The notes under the pieces were generated by a model. That model was not told the DNA's origin, did not search any database, and worked only from the letters and a program-made list of their open reading frames with translations. Positions 31,713 to 43,897 of a stretch of 64,000 nt of DNA are shown here, piece by piece. The stretch lies in NCBI GenBank assembly GCA_007570785.1, contig ML664161.1, positions 44,726,418-44,790,417 on the forward strand, read 5' to 3'. Made by a program: the position numbers and the translations under genes. The DNA is from Antilocapra americana. Its lineage: Eukaryota > Chordata > Mammalia > Artiodactyla > Antilocapridae. The stretch's first letter is position 1. The number at the start of each line of letters is the position of its first letter.

Positions 31713-33360
31713 ATTTTAACCAAGGAGTTTTCTATTCCCTTTGTCTTTTTCACAGAGTGAATACAAAGATATATGAATAAAATACTGGCAAGCTTTAATT
31801 TTCAAGTGTCCTATCTCAACTTTAACAACATTATTTCCCATTATTTCATGAGTTAAGAGAGTTCTGAATTCTTTCCTTTTCCAGGTAATTAATAGGGATA
31901 AAACATTAGAAATTTTTTTATGAAATGCTGCCATTATGGAAACTTACACGGACTAGTAGAGAGAATCCCAACTAGAGCCTGAATGCCTGTATTCTTGTAT
32001 CATGTCACAGGTATTTCATTTTTTCATACCTTCCCTTGTTCATCTGTGAAATGAGGTGCTTAAATATGATCATTCTTGTCTAAATTAATTTCCCTCAAAT
32101 AGTCTAGGCTTCTATGGGATCTGTGTATAAGTGCAGAACTTCAGAAGGAAATGTACTGAATCCAAAGATCTGGGTTTTAGATCTGGTTTTATACATTTTG
32201 TGGTTTTATTTCCTCATCTCTAAGAAATGGATAGTAGCAGATGTCATTTGGTCACAGGTATCATTTGCAATTAGAGATTTCCTTGTGTGATAAATTCTCA
32301 AAAAGATCTATATAATTGGAAGATGAGCTTCTACTCCAAAATATGAAACACTAAAAAACTAAACATGTAGCATTGATGTTGGAAAATGAAAAAAAGATTG
32401 AAAGAATAGAATAAGTAGTCTATTAATATACCAGAAGATAACTTATTAAAGAGAAAATCATTATTACACTCCTGGAAAGATGTTCAATATTACTACTAAC
32501 CAAAGAAATACAAATAAAGACAGCAATGAGATACCATTTTCCTATCATTAAACAAGAAGTTAGTTGGGTTTAAACTATTTTCAAGTAAGAATATATTAAC
32601 ATATTATTTACAAATTAGAGAGTTTTTTTCCCAATGGAAGAAAATAAATTACATATTTTCTATTCAATTAAACTAAAATCTAACTCAAGTTATTGTCTTC
32701 CAGACAATATTATGTAAACCTTCATGCATACACCATGTTCTAGAATACCACCCAGTTCACTGGGCCTGAATTGTTAAAGAAGTCAGGCTTTCATGAACCT
32801 TATCCTTTACCCAATAATGTAGCCAATTGGCTATAAAATTTGATTTGTAGAGTGTTCAGGAACTACTACTCAGGCTCTTAATAAAGGTAGTTCTGGTATT
32901 TAACTTATTATGGAATTATTCCACCTTATTGAACTTGAAAGCACAAGGTCAGGAAGGTGGTGGCATTTCTCCAGAGATAGATGATTATCTTAACCACGGC
33001 TGTTACTAGTGTTCTGCGTGGAGAAACTAGCATTCTGTTTGCCTTTGCATATCAAGTGTCCCCTCAGACAGAATTCCAGAATCTAGCTACAATTCTTCCA
33101 CTGGATTCTTTTGAAGGTCATCCATTCCATTAGAAGGTAGTGATTTGAGAAAACAAAACATACACTTAACAGTACTTGTTACTTTTAGAAACAGAAGGAA
33201 TACATAATCTGAAGGCTGGGGAAACACAAACTCTGCTTGTCTCGAAATCCTAGGATGCGGAGAGAAAGAACATTATTATGTCCCAACTTATACATTAAGT
33301 AAATAAAACAGAAAAGTTAAGGAATCTGTACAAAGCCACAGAGCGAGTAATAAGCACAAT
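31713..33360. other. Mostly unassigned 1.6 kb; one L1-like patch
   Basis: A diverged L1 sense patch (about 32440-32560: 'aaagatgttcaatatta', 'caaagaaatacaaataaag', 'caatgagatacca') is supported. MIR-like pieces at 32000-32080 and 32170-32250 are too weak to call. No gene recognised. Confidence 0.45.
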
Positions 33361-33362
33361 TT

Positions 33363-33661
33363 AGTTACCCGACTGGAGTAGGCAATGGCACCCCACTCCA
33401 GTACTCTTGTCTGGAAAATCCCATGGAAGGAGGAGCCTGGTAGGCTGCAGTCCATGGGGTCGCTGAGAGTCAGATATGACTGAGCGACTTCATTTTCGCT
33501 TTTCACTTTCATGCATTGGAGAAGGAAATGGCAACCCCCTCCAGTGTTCTTGCCTGGAGAATCCCAAGGACAGGTGAGCCTCGTGGGCTGCCGTCTATGG
33601 GGTCGCACAGAGTCGGACACGACTGAAGTGACTTTGCAGCAGCAGCAGCAGTTACTTGACT
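33363..33661 (+). mobile_element. Bov-A2-type dimeric SINE with TSD
   Basis: Two BovA monomers in tandem: first from 'gagtaggcaatggcacccc' to 'ctgagcgacttcattttcg', second from 'ggagaaggaaatggcaacc' to 'gaagtgactttgcagcagc'. Flanking repeats agttacccgact (33363-33374) and agttacttgact (33650-33661) match at 10 of 12 positions and look like the target-site duplication. Confidence 0.93.
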
Positions 33662-33759
33662 CAAAGTGTAATGCTTTTTTCCCATCCCATTATCATACCT
33701 ATCATCTTGAAACTAGGATCTGAAATTTGAAGATAACATGTCCAAGTTGATCTACTAAG

Positions 33760-33985
33760 TCAACTAATACTTCACCTATCATTTGTTGAATGCCGGCTCT
33801 GTATCTGTTTCTGTTCCAAATGCTTTCATAGTATTCACTCAAATCTTATCAGAACTCCTTGGGAGGCATATTATTATCACTGCTTTACAAATGAAGAAAG
33901 AGAGACCTAGAAATTAAACAGTATACTCATATCATCATCAGGCAGTGGTAGAGTAAAATTTCAAACTTCCAATCTCTGGCTCAAG
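33760..33985 (-). mobile_element. MIR SINE relic
   Basis: The complement of the MIR core and 3' part: 'tatcatttgttgaatgcc', 'tattattatcactgctttac', 'aaatgaagaaagagagacc', 'ggcagtggtagag'. Ancient mammalian tRNA-derived SINE. Confidence 0.8.
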
Positions 33986-34639
33986 TAAGTACTTCTCCCA
34001 TTAACATGAGGGTTCTAGCACTTCTAAGGAAGAAGTTGTCAGCAGACGATGCACTCCTTGAACAAAGTCTACCCTTAAATAGACACAGGCCCTTTGGTCT
34101 TGTTAACCACCTTGTTGTGGACACTTGTAAAGCAAATCAGTGTGGGTTAGAAAGCTTTTATATATGACTAGGAGACATCTGGTCATATTAGCAAAACAAG
34201 CTATTTCTAAATAAAGTTATGTGTGAGCCAACAAAAGATCCATTCTTTCACTTCTTCTCAGGGGGCCTCTCAGCCTCCTCTGTTGGAATGAGTGTTAGGA
34301 CTCCCCTCGCAGTCACCCAGCATAATTTGTTTTAATAACGTCTGAGCACTCTGAGGTAATGGTCTCATGACCTCAACTAGTACTTTTAAAAATGAAAGAA
34401 ACGTGAATAAGTAGAACATTTTTATTTCTTTTTTTAAAAGTTCAGAAATAATTAGAAAGTGGGCTATCCAAACAATGAATTAGGCATGTTACCATGAGTC
34501 TCAGGAAAGTGATTTGAATGAAAATATTTAGTTACAAAGCAAATTTGAAAATGTCAGACAGCTTGGGAGAAAGTAAGAGCAAGAAAAGAATCAGAACGGA
34601 TTTTTCTAGACTGGTGATGTACATAAACCACGGCAACCT
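33986..34639. other. Unassigned stretch
   Basis: No gene or repeat recognised. Confidence 0.45.
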
Positions 34640-34800
34640 TATTTATGAGTGTTTTTTTGCATGCCAGGCACTATTTTGTAAGTGGTAACTGATTCCATCC
34701 TTATAAAAATCCAGTGAGAAGTTTGTCTTATTAGGTCCATTTTACAAATGAAATCAAGGCTAGAAAGTGGTAAGACTAGAAATGAAACCAAATCTCTCTG
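34640..34800 (-). mobile_element. MIR SINE relic
   Basis: 'gcatgccaggcactatttt', 'ttaggtccattttacaaatg' and 'gctagaaagtggtaag' follow MIR in reverse. Confidence 0.75.
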
Positions 34801-34913
34801 TCTTTGGAAGTTAGCACCCCTTCTTCACCAGCTCCCGGGACTGAGGGTGAGGGCAGAGTCATGGAATCCACACTAGTGAACTTCTGAATGTTGTTGAAGA
34901 GGGCCCAGGTTTG

Positions 34914-35032
34914 GCAACCCACTCCAGTGTTCCTGCCTGGAGAATCCCAGGGACGGAGGAGCCTGGTGGGCTGCCATTTATGGGGTCGCACAGAGTCAGA
35001 CACGACTGAAGCGACTTAGCAGCAGCAGCAGC
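34914..35032 (+). mobile_element. BovA SINE monomer
   Basis: 'ggcaacccactccagtg' through 'gaatcccagggacggagg' to 'gaagcgacttagcagcagc'. Close to the second half of Bov-A2, so it may be a truncated Bov-A2. Confidence 0.94.
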
Positions 35033-35989
35033 CACATTCTTCCAGAACGGAATCTTGTGAGTTGTCTTTAGTGTTTAATCTGAGATATAAGTTCTCAGGT
35101 CAAAAGAAAGCAGAACACTCCAATGCTGAACAGACCTTTGTTCACTTGGAGGGAGCATGTTGATGTCAGGGAAAACAGGGAAAATTTTAAAAATCATGAG
35201 ATGTTTCAAAAAACAAGAAGATGTAAACAGCAAAAGAGAAACACCTCAGTCATCTCCTGACTTAAGAAAGAAAACTTGACAAACCCCGTTAATGCTTTCT
35301 GTGTGTCCTATCTAGATTATACCTCCTTCCCTCCCTTCACTCTCTTGAATTTGGGAGAGTACTGCTCTCATGAAATTTTCAGTAGTTTCTGCATATATTT
35401 GTATTCTTATAAGATATATTATTTAATTTTGCATATTTAAATTTTATATAAATGGACTCATATTTACGTATTCCTCTGAAATTTCTGTGTTTTGCTTCTC
35501 ATTATGTTCACAGTATTCACACATGTTAATGCTAAGTGGAAAAACTAATCACAATTTCACAGTTTTGGGTGCTACCTTTTTTATTTTTCATGAACATTCA
35601 AATAAGCTATTTGTGAAGACCACGGTGATTTAAAGCCATCAATGTCCCTAGCAAAAAAGTTTCTGTAGATACTTTCATTTTACACACATTTGAACTTCAG
35701 TGTGATTTTTCTTTAGGACAGAATAATCTTTATGTGATTAGCTCAGAAGTTTTTACATGTGATCTAGTTTTATGTGGCCTTTTTTTTTTTTTTTTTTACT
35801 GTTTTTCCATGGCCCCGAGAGATGAAAAAAAAGAGGTGTTTTCTGCAAAGCAATTAAATTTTAGTATCTTTTCCCCTCAGCAAATTACCCAGCCGAAAGC
35901 TGGAAAAAAAACACACTGTGCTTAAAGGAAAGTTCCCTTCAGAGCAAACATCAAAGTTACAATTGTCCTCTGCCTTGGAGGGATGGCTC
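35033..35989. other. Unassigned 1 kb stretch
   Basis: No gene or transposon recognised. A T22 run lies near 35780-35802. Confidence 0.45.
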
Positions 35990-36528
35990 AGTTCAGTACA
36001 GTTCAGGTCAGTCAGTCATGTCTGACTCATTGCGACCTCATGGACTGCAGCATGCCAGGCTTCCTTGTTCATCACCAACTCCCAGAGCTTACTCAAACTC
36101 ATGTCCATCAAGTTGATGATGCCATCCAACCATCTCATCCTCTGTTGTCCCCTTCTCTTCCTGCCTTCAATCTTGCCGAGCATCAGGGTCTTTTCAAATG
36201 AGTCAGTTCTTTGCATAAAGTGGTCAAAGTATTGGAATTTCAGCTTCAGCATCAGTCCTTCCAATGAATATTCAGGACTGAGTTCTGTTAGGATTGACTG
36301 ATTTGATCTCCTTGCAGCCCAAGGGACTCTCAAGAGTCTTCTCCAACACCACAGTTCAAAACCATCAGTTCTTCGGCACTCAGCTTTCTTTATAGCTCAA
36401 CTCTCACATCCATACATGACTACTGGAACAACCATACCTTTGACTAGATGGACCTTTGTTGGCAAAGAAATGTCTCTCCTTTTTAATATGCTGTCTAGGT
36501 TGGTCATAGTTTTTCTTCCAAGGAGCAA
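35990..36528 (-). mobile_element. BovB 3' fragment, reverse
   Basis: Minus-strand BovB from the 'LLLGRK' segment to the 3' end, the latter seen here as 'cagttcagtacagttcagg'. A 105-codon frame (36016-36333 minus) covers the ORF C-terminal region, ending just inside the 3' end. Confidence 0.94.
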
Positions 36529-36634
36529 GTGTCACTGCTTCCAAGGATCACAGCTTGGTTCTTCGTCATCAGGTGCCAACTCCCTCCTTTCCCATGTGGA
36601 TGATTTTTCCTTTCCCTAGTGTCAAGTTGGGAGG

Positions 36635-36862
36635 TAATATGTGTAGTGGTTAGGGTTTCAGTCAGAAGGACTTGAACTGAGGTCATAAAGCTCCATCACT
36701 TTCCACAAGGTTCTTTAAAGCAAATTATTTAAAATCTCTGAAACCCAGTTTCTGTTTCTGAATGATGAAAAATGCTGCCTATATCCTGAGACTTCCTAGT
36801 GATTAAATGAAATCATGCCTGTATGGTACTTGTGCATAGTAAGCATTCAATTAGCAGTGGTT
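36635..36862 (+). mobile_element. Near-full-length MIR SINE
   Basis: tRNA-like head 'tagtggttagggtttcag' and core 'gcaaattatttaaaatctctgaaacccag', then 'gattaaatgaaatcatgcc' and 'gtgcatagtaagcattcaat'. The complete order makes this one of the better MIRs here. Confidence 0.85.
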
Positions 36863-36864
36863 AT

Positions 36865-37211
36865 TATTACTTGCGGCTTCCCTGGTAGTTCAGCTGGTAA
36901 AGAATCCACCTGCAATGCAGGAGATCCTGGTTTGATTCCTGGATTGGGAAGATCCCCTGGAAAGGGATAGGCTACCCACTCCAGTATTCTTAGGCTTCTC
37001 CGGTGGCTCAGATGGTAAAGAATTCACCCTGAAATGTGGGAAACCTGGGTTCAATCCCTGGATTAGAAAGATCCCCTGGAGGAGGACATGACAACCCACT
37101 CCAGTATTCTTGCCTGGACAATCCCCATGGGCAGAGGAGCCTGGTGGGCTACAGTCCTTGGGGCTGCAAAGAGTAGGACTCGACTAAGCACACAGCACAG
37201 CACTATTACTT
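36865..37211 (+). mobile_element. Tandem tRNA-headed Bov-tA dimer with TSD
   Basis: Two tRNA-like heads in one element: 'cttccctggtagttcagc' (36874) and 'cttctccggtggctcagatgg' (36993). The first unit ends inside its BovA body ('ccactccagtattctta') where the second begins, and only the second has a full body and 3' end. The 8-bp repeat tattactt flanks the whole at 36865-36872 and 37204-37211, so the dimer inserted as one unit. B boxes read 'ggtttgattcc' and 'ggttcaatccc', each one change from consensus. Confidence 0.93.
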
Positions 37212-38009
37212 AGTCCTGATGAAACCTTCAATCAACTCAAAAAAGTGCTATAAAGATGCTACAACTTCTCAAAGGAAAATATACCTTTTACTTCCCTCTT
37301 TAGAGGCATTGTACAGTACTAAGAATTTTTATGAAAAATGTACACTTTGATCAAAGGAATTAAAAATTAGCTCCTCCCTTTCAGCTCCCCGAATGAAACT
37401 GTTAGTCTTATTATACAACACGGGTACACAGGAACAGGGTTTATTAGACTGGGCCTTGAAGGCCCATAGAACCTGAAAATAAGCTGCTCATATTGAGATG
37501 ATAGAATGCTAAACCATGTTGCCCCTGGCAGAACACTTTGTTTGGCCACAATGTTTTTCAAAGCTACAGAACACGCTAGTAGTTCTTTTGTATACAATGT
37601 GCTTTTTCTTTGGCTTTTCTCAGCTCTATATTAAGCTTATTTGTTTACCCTGTGGACACCTTTAACACACACACATACACAAACACACCCAGTACAGACA
37701 CTAATGGTTAAACTAAGCTAACAGCTCATAAACAGAAAGCAATTCTTTGTAAAATAATTAGGAGCCTTATTTAGATTTCTCTTGCCAACTGTGATATATT
37801 GGTGTCTTCCAGAGATAAATAACTTGCTAAGAATTTAATAAAGACCTGTCTGGTTGTCCTAACAGTGATGCAGCCTCTATTAATGTTAGGAAGTTTCAGG
37901 CTTCTTCAAGTATCTATCTTAAAATAACAAATAAACCAAAAATATTTTCATGAAATATGTATCCAAAAAGGCCACAAATGGATCAAGTCATTCAGCAAAT
38001 CATATCTTG
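37212..38009. other. Repeat-free 0.8 kb stretch
   Basis: No transposon, gene or tandem repeat recognised apart from a short CA-rich patch near 37667-37690. A candidate for conserved non-coding sequence. Confidence 0.45.
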
Positions 38010-38115
38010 TAATTCTGAATTATATAATTTACTACCTGTAGGACATGAAACAAGTTACTTAATTTCTCTGAGCCTCAGTTTACCTCATCTGTAAATTGAG
38101 GTTGCTAAAAGAAAT
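38010..38115 (+). mobile_element. MIR SINE relic
   Basis: The MIR core 'aagttacttaatttctctgagcctcagttta' and 'cctcatctgtaaattgagg' is clear; both ends are lost. Confidence 0.82.
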
Positions 38116-39115
38116 AAGTCAGAGACTAAGGCCTTAGGTTTTTGGTTGCTCGATCTAAGTGAAAAAAAAAAAAAAGAGTATTCTATGGATATATACCTGT
38201 ACTTTGCTAGAAAACCTCGCTTGCTTAGAAATAAAAATCGACATCATTTTAGACTTTTAAGTTTGCCATCCTCAGGATAACACGGGGTTTTAGCAGAACC
38301 CCTCTGAAGCCACATGTCAGAGTCTAAGTCTGATGGGTACCGAGGGCAGTGATCAGGTATCTGTTCTGAAGATCATCTTCCTGGTTACCTGGACCTTAAA
38401 GAGGCAACAACAACAGCTCCTTGACCTCATTTTCCCTACACCATGCTGCCTGTAAATAAGTGGCAAGAGGAAGTGTAAGGTCTGCTCAGTGCCAGGGGTC
38501 CTGTTGCTTCCTCCTAACACAGAAAGCTATTTTTGCTGTTTACAAAGGCAGCTGCTCCTGGCAGGAGTCAGGTAGGGCAGGGAAAGCCTTTGGCTAGCTA
38601 ACCAAAATTATTGCTGACATTCTCCTGGAGGCAGGGGCTGGAGCAGGAAAAAGTCTTCCTGAATGTTTACCACTCAGACACGATTCAGGACTGTGCCCTT
38701 GCAGGCATGTCTCCTGTTTCAAGGTGTGACTCCAGTCATAATTCCCTAAACTCAGGATTTTCTCAAGTGCATTGTTCTTTAAATTTGAGCAGAGCCTTTC
38801 TGAAGAGGTACGTTTCCCAGACCTGAGGACTGCTAGAGGACCCATTTCTAAAAGTCCCATTCATCTGAGTGAAAATATTACTCCTTCTGCAGCATCTTGT
38901 TGAATACATGTTTGAGTGTTGAAATACTGAAATATTAATTTGTGTTTTCCTTTTCAGTTTATTTTTCTGTAACTGCCCCAAGAGGGTACTTTTGCCCTCT
39001 GAGTCTATCCCTTGCCTCAGGGGAGGACTGTGTTGTGGGTGCAGGAAGCAAATCTCTCTGAACATCCACTCTTTCTGGCTTTTCTGTTCACAAGAGGTGG
39101 TCTCCTTGAAAGGAT
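38116..39115. other. Unassigned 1 kb stretch
   Basis: No gene or repeat recognised. The open frames between 38594 and 39122 (up to 119 codons, minus) carry no known domain. Confidence 0.45.
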
Positions 39116-39441
39116 TAGTCATCCCTCAGGGGATTGGCTGCAGGACCCCCACTGCGATACTAAAATCTGTGAATGCTCAAGTCCCTTGTATAAAATAGGG
39201 AAGAATTTGAGTATAACCTATGCACATTCTCCCAAAGTTTTGTAAAACCATCTCTAGATTACTTATCATATCTAACAAAACAGAAATATTTTGGGTACAA
39301 TGTGAATGCTATGTAAATAGTTGCTGGTGCAGCAAATTCAAGTTTTGCTTTTTAGAACTTTATGGATTTGTTTTTTCCAAAAAATTTCCATCTGCAGCTG
39401 AATCCTCAGATATGGAACATGAAGATACAGAGAGCTGACTG
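39116..39441 (-). mobile_element. MER2 (Tigger-type DNA transposon, non-autonomous)
   Basis: Both ends are recognisable: left 'tagtcatccctcaggggattgg' next to 'ggctgcaggaccccc', right 'gaagatacagagagctgactg', which form the imperfect terminal inverted repeats of MER2. Internal landmarks are 'gctcaagtcccttgtataaaat', 'ctctagattacttat' and 'gctatgtaaatagttg'. About 326 bp compared with roughly 345 bp for the consensus, so nearly complete. Moved by a pogo/Tigger transposase in trans; long extinct. Confidence 0.85.
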
Positions 39442-40930
39442 TATACCAGGGAAATGGGAGAGAAGTGAGTGTCCTTTGAGAAGGGAGACTCCTTAAGAGT
39501 GGAGGGAATGAAACTCTTCATGGGGAGCCCTGCACCGAGACCCAGGTGGGAGGCAGGGCTCAGGAAAGCTGTAGCTAAGGAGGCTGGACATTGACACAGG
39601 GCTTATGCCTTAGTTACATTTTCTCCACCTTCACATAGAGAAGGAAAGGAGCCACCAGACTTCAGAGAGCAATGCAATCTGCACATTGTATGTCTGGAGA
39701 TAGGATGGACTGAAGGCTGGTGAATTTTCCTCTTTTAGGAACCACATCAGGCTTCTAGATTATAGATGGAACCTAAGAAGGAGAAGACTTTTCCCCACCA
39801 ATCTCAGTAATGAATGAAGCTCAATTTTTCTACAATTGCAGGAGGAAGGAAGCTCAAACTTAGATTTAGTTTGAAGAAAGTAAAGAAATGGTACACTTTT
39901 CTCACATGCAAGATTGTGGGATAAACTTCACAGAGGATATAAATGCAAATGACCTGGGGACTAAATACATAAAATACATTCACTTATCACCAGTTAATAA
40001 AAATTCGGTGAAGATTTTTTTCATCAAATTAGGATCATATTAGAGCTTATTCTTCAAAAGTAGGACAGGTGAGATGACAATTTTGAAAGTGTTGAAAGGA
40101 GATAACAAAAGACAAAACTCACTGCCAGTAGGTAGTAAGAGAATTGGGCCATTTTTATGGGACTCTGGTACATGACCCTTTTTGTATGTCTACAGCCCAA
40201 TTTTCCCCTCAAGATTCTTCTCCTTCAGAACCAAATAACAGTTAGCATCAGGAGAAGGAAATACTGACCATGTTTAGGAATTCCTGACTGTGCCTGTCCT
40301 CTCTCTCAATTTTTAGGGTATGGTGTGTGTACAAGACTTCCTTTAAAATAAGTCTTCCATGAGGCAAAAAACTAAATTATTTTTTCAGTTTTCTTTTTCT
40401 CTTTTCAAAAATATGTATTTTGTCACTGCTACGTCTTTACCGGTATGTGGGTAAACCTAGATATCTGCTGGTCCTTATATGCAGTCTTTTTCATCTCCTT
40501 GCTAAACTCAATATTACCATATTTCTCTAAATCACTTGAAATAAGAGAATGATTGAGCAATGTAATATTTACCAAAATTCTGGTAAGAATGACACGGGAT
40601 AAAATTTTCCTTACACATTCAATAGCATACTCCTTCAAAATATTGTTGAATATCTCTGTTCCCCAAAGTTCTCATTTTGGCTATTCAGCAAACAGCATGT
40701 TCTCCTTTTCACTTTTTCCAAACATGGTCCAGTTTCCTCTATTTTGCTGAGTTAATCAGCTCTTTTCCTAAACTTGTAATCTCTACTCAACTAGGTGCTT
40801 GACAAAGCAAAAAGGTCTGCTATGAATAGTATCTCTCCGCCTTAGAAGGAAGTTTAGCAACTGTTTATTATTACTTGGACATGAACAGAATGCCTCATTC
40901 TGCCCTACTCTCATCCTGTTTCTACCATGT
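39442..40930. other. Unassigned 1.5 kb stretch
   Basis: No transposon or gene recognised. Confidence 0.45.
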
Positions 40931-41072
40931 AGTTGATCAAGCACCCACTCCAGTATTCTTGCCTGGAGAATCCCAGGGACGGTGGAGCCTGGTGGGCTGC
41001 TGTCTATGGGGTCGCACAGAGTCGGACGCGACTGAAGCAACTTAGCAGCAGCAGCAGCAGCAGTTGATCAAG
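40931..41072 (+). mobile_element. BovA SINE with perfect 11-bp TSD
   Basis: The element (40942-41061) runs from 'cacccactccagtattc' to a (CAG)n tail 'gcagcagcagcag'. The direct repeat agttgatcaag is exact at 40931-40941 and 41062-41072, which indicates a comparatively recent insertion. Confidence 0.95.
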
Positions 41073-41329
41073 TGTATTTTCCCAAATAAATGGAGCAATC
41101 TTTCTTAGAAGAGTTTTAGTAAATATAATTTTCTCTGCTTGATTATATAACGTGACTGCTTATCAAGGCCTCTAGCTGTTTGCAAATTCTAGGAATACCA
41201 AAGTGTTAGAAAGTTCAAGATCAAGTGTCTCCTAAAAGATACTCCTTTCCTGAGGGTGCCAGAAACTTCTGATTTTCTGAGATTCTGAAGCAGTCTGAAT
41301 AGTGGGAAGTAGAGGTAACTTTGAAATAA

Positions 41330-41960
41330 CTCTGTTTGGCTACTATTGCTGCACAATAAATTATTTCCAAACTTAGTGGCTTAAAACAGCCATGTTATTT
41401 TGCTCATTATTTTTTGGATCGGGAGTTTGAGAGCAGCTTGGCTGGTTGATTCTGGCTTGGGGTCACTCTAGCAGATGAAATCAGGTTTGCTGGGGTTGCT
41501 GTCATCCGAAGGCTAGACAGCAGGATGATCAAGACAAGGTACTCATAGGTTTGGCACTTGGTGTTGATTGTTCACTGAGAATGTCACTTGGGCTGTTGAA
41601 TACAGCACCTTCCTGTGGCCTTTCCATGTGGTTTGGCCTCCTGAGACAGTGCGGTCACCTCATAGTAATTGAACTTCTTACTTGGTAGTCCCAGGATCCA
41701 TGTGGAAGTGGTCTAGTGAACAAGACAAAAGCTACACTGCCTTTGTAATCCAGTCTTGAAAATTATACAGCACCACTTCTTCCATGCTTTACTCATAGAA
41801 GCAGCCATAAGCCCTGCCCAGATTCAAACGGAAAGGAACTGGACCTTCCTTTTGATGGGGGAGTAACAATATCACATAGTAGAAGAGTAGGAAGGAAAGG
41901 AGACATTTTTGCAGCCACTTTGGAAAATATCATCTCCCCGGTTATGTGATGGTTACAGCC
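41330..41960 (+). mobile_element. Old mammalian repeat, family unassigned
   Basis: Starts 'ctattgctgcacaataaat', then 'cttagtggcttaaaacagc', with later 'ttccatgtggtttggcc' and a final 'ttttgcagccactttgg'. Same family as 26535-26990 by its opening. About 0.6 kb, no open frame. Confidence 0.55.
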
Positions 41961-42385
41961 AGAGGCCTAATCACACTGCTTTTATAGCCATAATGTGAGT
42001 GAACAAAACTTCAATGTGGAACTGGGTTATTAATGTCCTTTCAGAAGAGTAAATTCCACAACCCTCTTCCCTTTCCATCATCTTCTCCTAAATCACTCAT
42101 CATTGCACTGTCAGAAATGCACCTGAGGAGATGTGGCTTGAATTCTTGTCAGTAGGAAGACAGTGTGCAGACTTCTGATATACAAAAGATATTGTCCTTG
42201 ACATTTCAGTTCATAATTTTACATGGAAATGGGAATTATATTGTCTCGGCTAAGGTAGTTGATTGGATCTAACTGTATGTGGACAAACTAATCTGGCCTA
42301 CCTAGGACCAACAATTAGATCTCTAGTCTACAGAAATCTACAGAGTAGAAACGCCCAACTCTATCTCTAATGTTTTTATCAAACT

Positions 42386-42527
42386 ACCTTGTTACTATGG
42401 AGAAGGAAACGGCAACCCACTCCAGTACTCTTGCCTGGAAAATCCCATGGATGGAGGAGCCTGGTAGGCTACAGTCCATGGGGTCACAAAGAGTCAGACA
42501 CAACTGAGCGACTTCACCTTGTTACTA
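42386..42527 (+). mobile_element. BovA SINE with perfect 12-bp TSD
   Basis: The element (42398-42515) spans 'ggagaaggaaacggcaacc' to 'caactgagcgacttc', equal to the first monomer of Bov-A2. The repeat accttgttacta is exact at 42386-42397 and 42516-42527. Confidence 0.95.
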
Positions 42528-43764
42528 AGCCTACAAAATACCATATATTCAGATTAGGCTGAACCAATTAGGTATCAGAAGAATGGTTTAGACTTGATTC
42601 TACAAAGCTTTCTATTGGGTTTGTCCCATGCTGTGATGGGTATACACTATTCTTCATAGTTTATCCAACAAGAAACTCTTTAGGCATCATGGATTATCAA
42701 GCAGAGTCCAAGACTAGGATACAGAAAGTGGTAAAGTATGTGTGTGTGTGCATGTGTTGTCTGAGTTTTGAATATGTAACACCTTTTACTCACTGGAGAA
42801 ATTTTAGAGTTTCTTCTATTACATCCAGGTTTTCAAGTTATGGGGGTTAACACTGTTTAGTATTTGAACATTATTCCAAATGAACATTTAATTCCAAATC
42901 ACACTGAGCGGTCTGTTTATATTTCTGCATAACTGAAGAGTTCAACATTATTTAATGGGATCTTTGAGCTCAGCATAGTGGGAAAAACAGGATACTGGCA
43001 GAACTATGTGGCAATCTTGCAAAATAAACTCTTGATAAGGCTGTAATCCTTTTGTTGGCTTAACCATGATTAGATTTGAGACTCTGGAAAAGTCCACAAA
43101 GACTTCTATGTAGCATGGATAATAAATTTACTACTCACATATTCCTAAGGGTACTAGAGAGGGAGATGTTAGGCCCTTTGCTAAATGCATGATCTTAGAA
43201 AACCTTTAAAGTTGAATTGGCTATATTTCTAATTATGAAAAGTTTGAATTATTTCTATTATTCCTATTTCTATTCCTCTGAGTGTCAGATGCATGTGGTT
43301 GGCACAAAACAAGGGAAGAGACAGTAAAATTTCCAGGTCAACCTGAATTATAGGGCAGAAGATGGACTCTCGTGTTTAAGTATAGTGTGACTAAAAATCA
43401 TGTCCAGGAAGCAAGGAGCAGATCAAGAAGGGTTCTTCCTTGGCCGCATAATTCTACCTATCATTTGGAAGGAGATGGAGAGACTTAAATTATTCTTTGT
43501 AGTTTTGACTCAAATTTGTGAGGTTTGGTATTGTTGGCAAGTGTAGCTTAGGGGTCTGCTAGGGTGGACTTCTGTCTTCAAGCCCCAGTCATCATTTAAA
43601 AAAAGTGGATTTGCAGAACTGCAGAAGGCCTCACATGGTTATGTTCACTGGAACCCTAACTAATTCTGCCCACGAAACCCTCTGATCTGTAGGCAGGGAG
43701 GTGTCTGGATATCAGATCTGGTGTTTTACAGCAGGAGGATTGCAGTCTTGTCTACAAGAGTGGA
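42528..43764. other. Unassigned 1.2 kb stretch
   Basis: Contains a short (GT)n patch near 42738-42755. No gene recognised. Confidence 0.45.
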
Positions 43765-43897
43765 AGAGTTTAAAATTCTGATGTCCAGCCTTATTGAAAT
43801 CAACTAAATCAGTATTGTTGGGGCTGGGGTCCAGACATCAGTAGTTTTTCAAGCTCTCAAGGAATTCCTATATGCAATTCAAGTTGGGAATCACTGA
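43765..43897 (+). mobile_element. MER5A/B relic (hAT-Charlie, non-autonomous)
   Basis: 'aaaattctgatgtccagcc', 'aaatcagtattgttggggc', 'ggggtccagacatcag' and the terminal 'gttgggaatcactg' follow the 3' half of MER5, whose end is the terminal inverted repeat. Confidence 0.7.
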
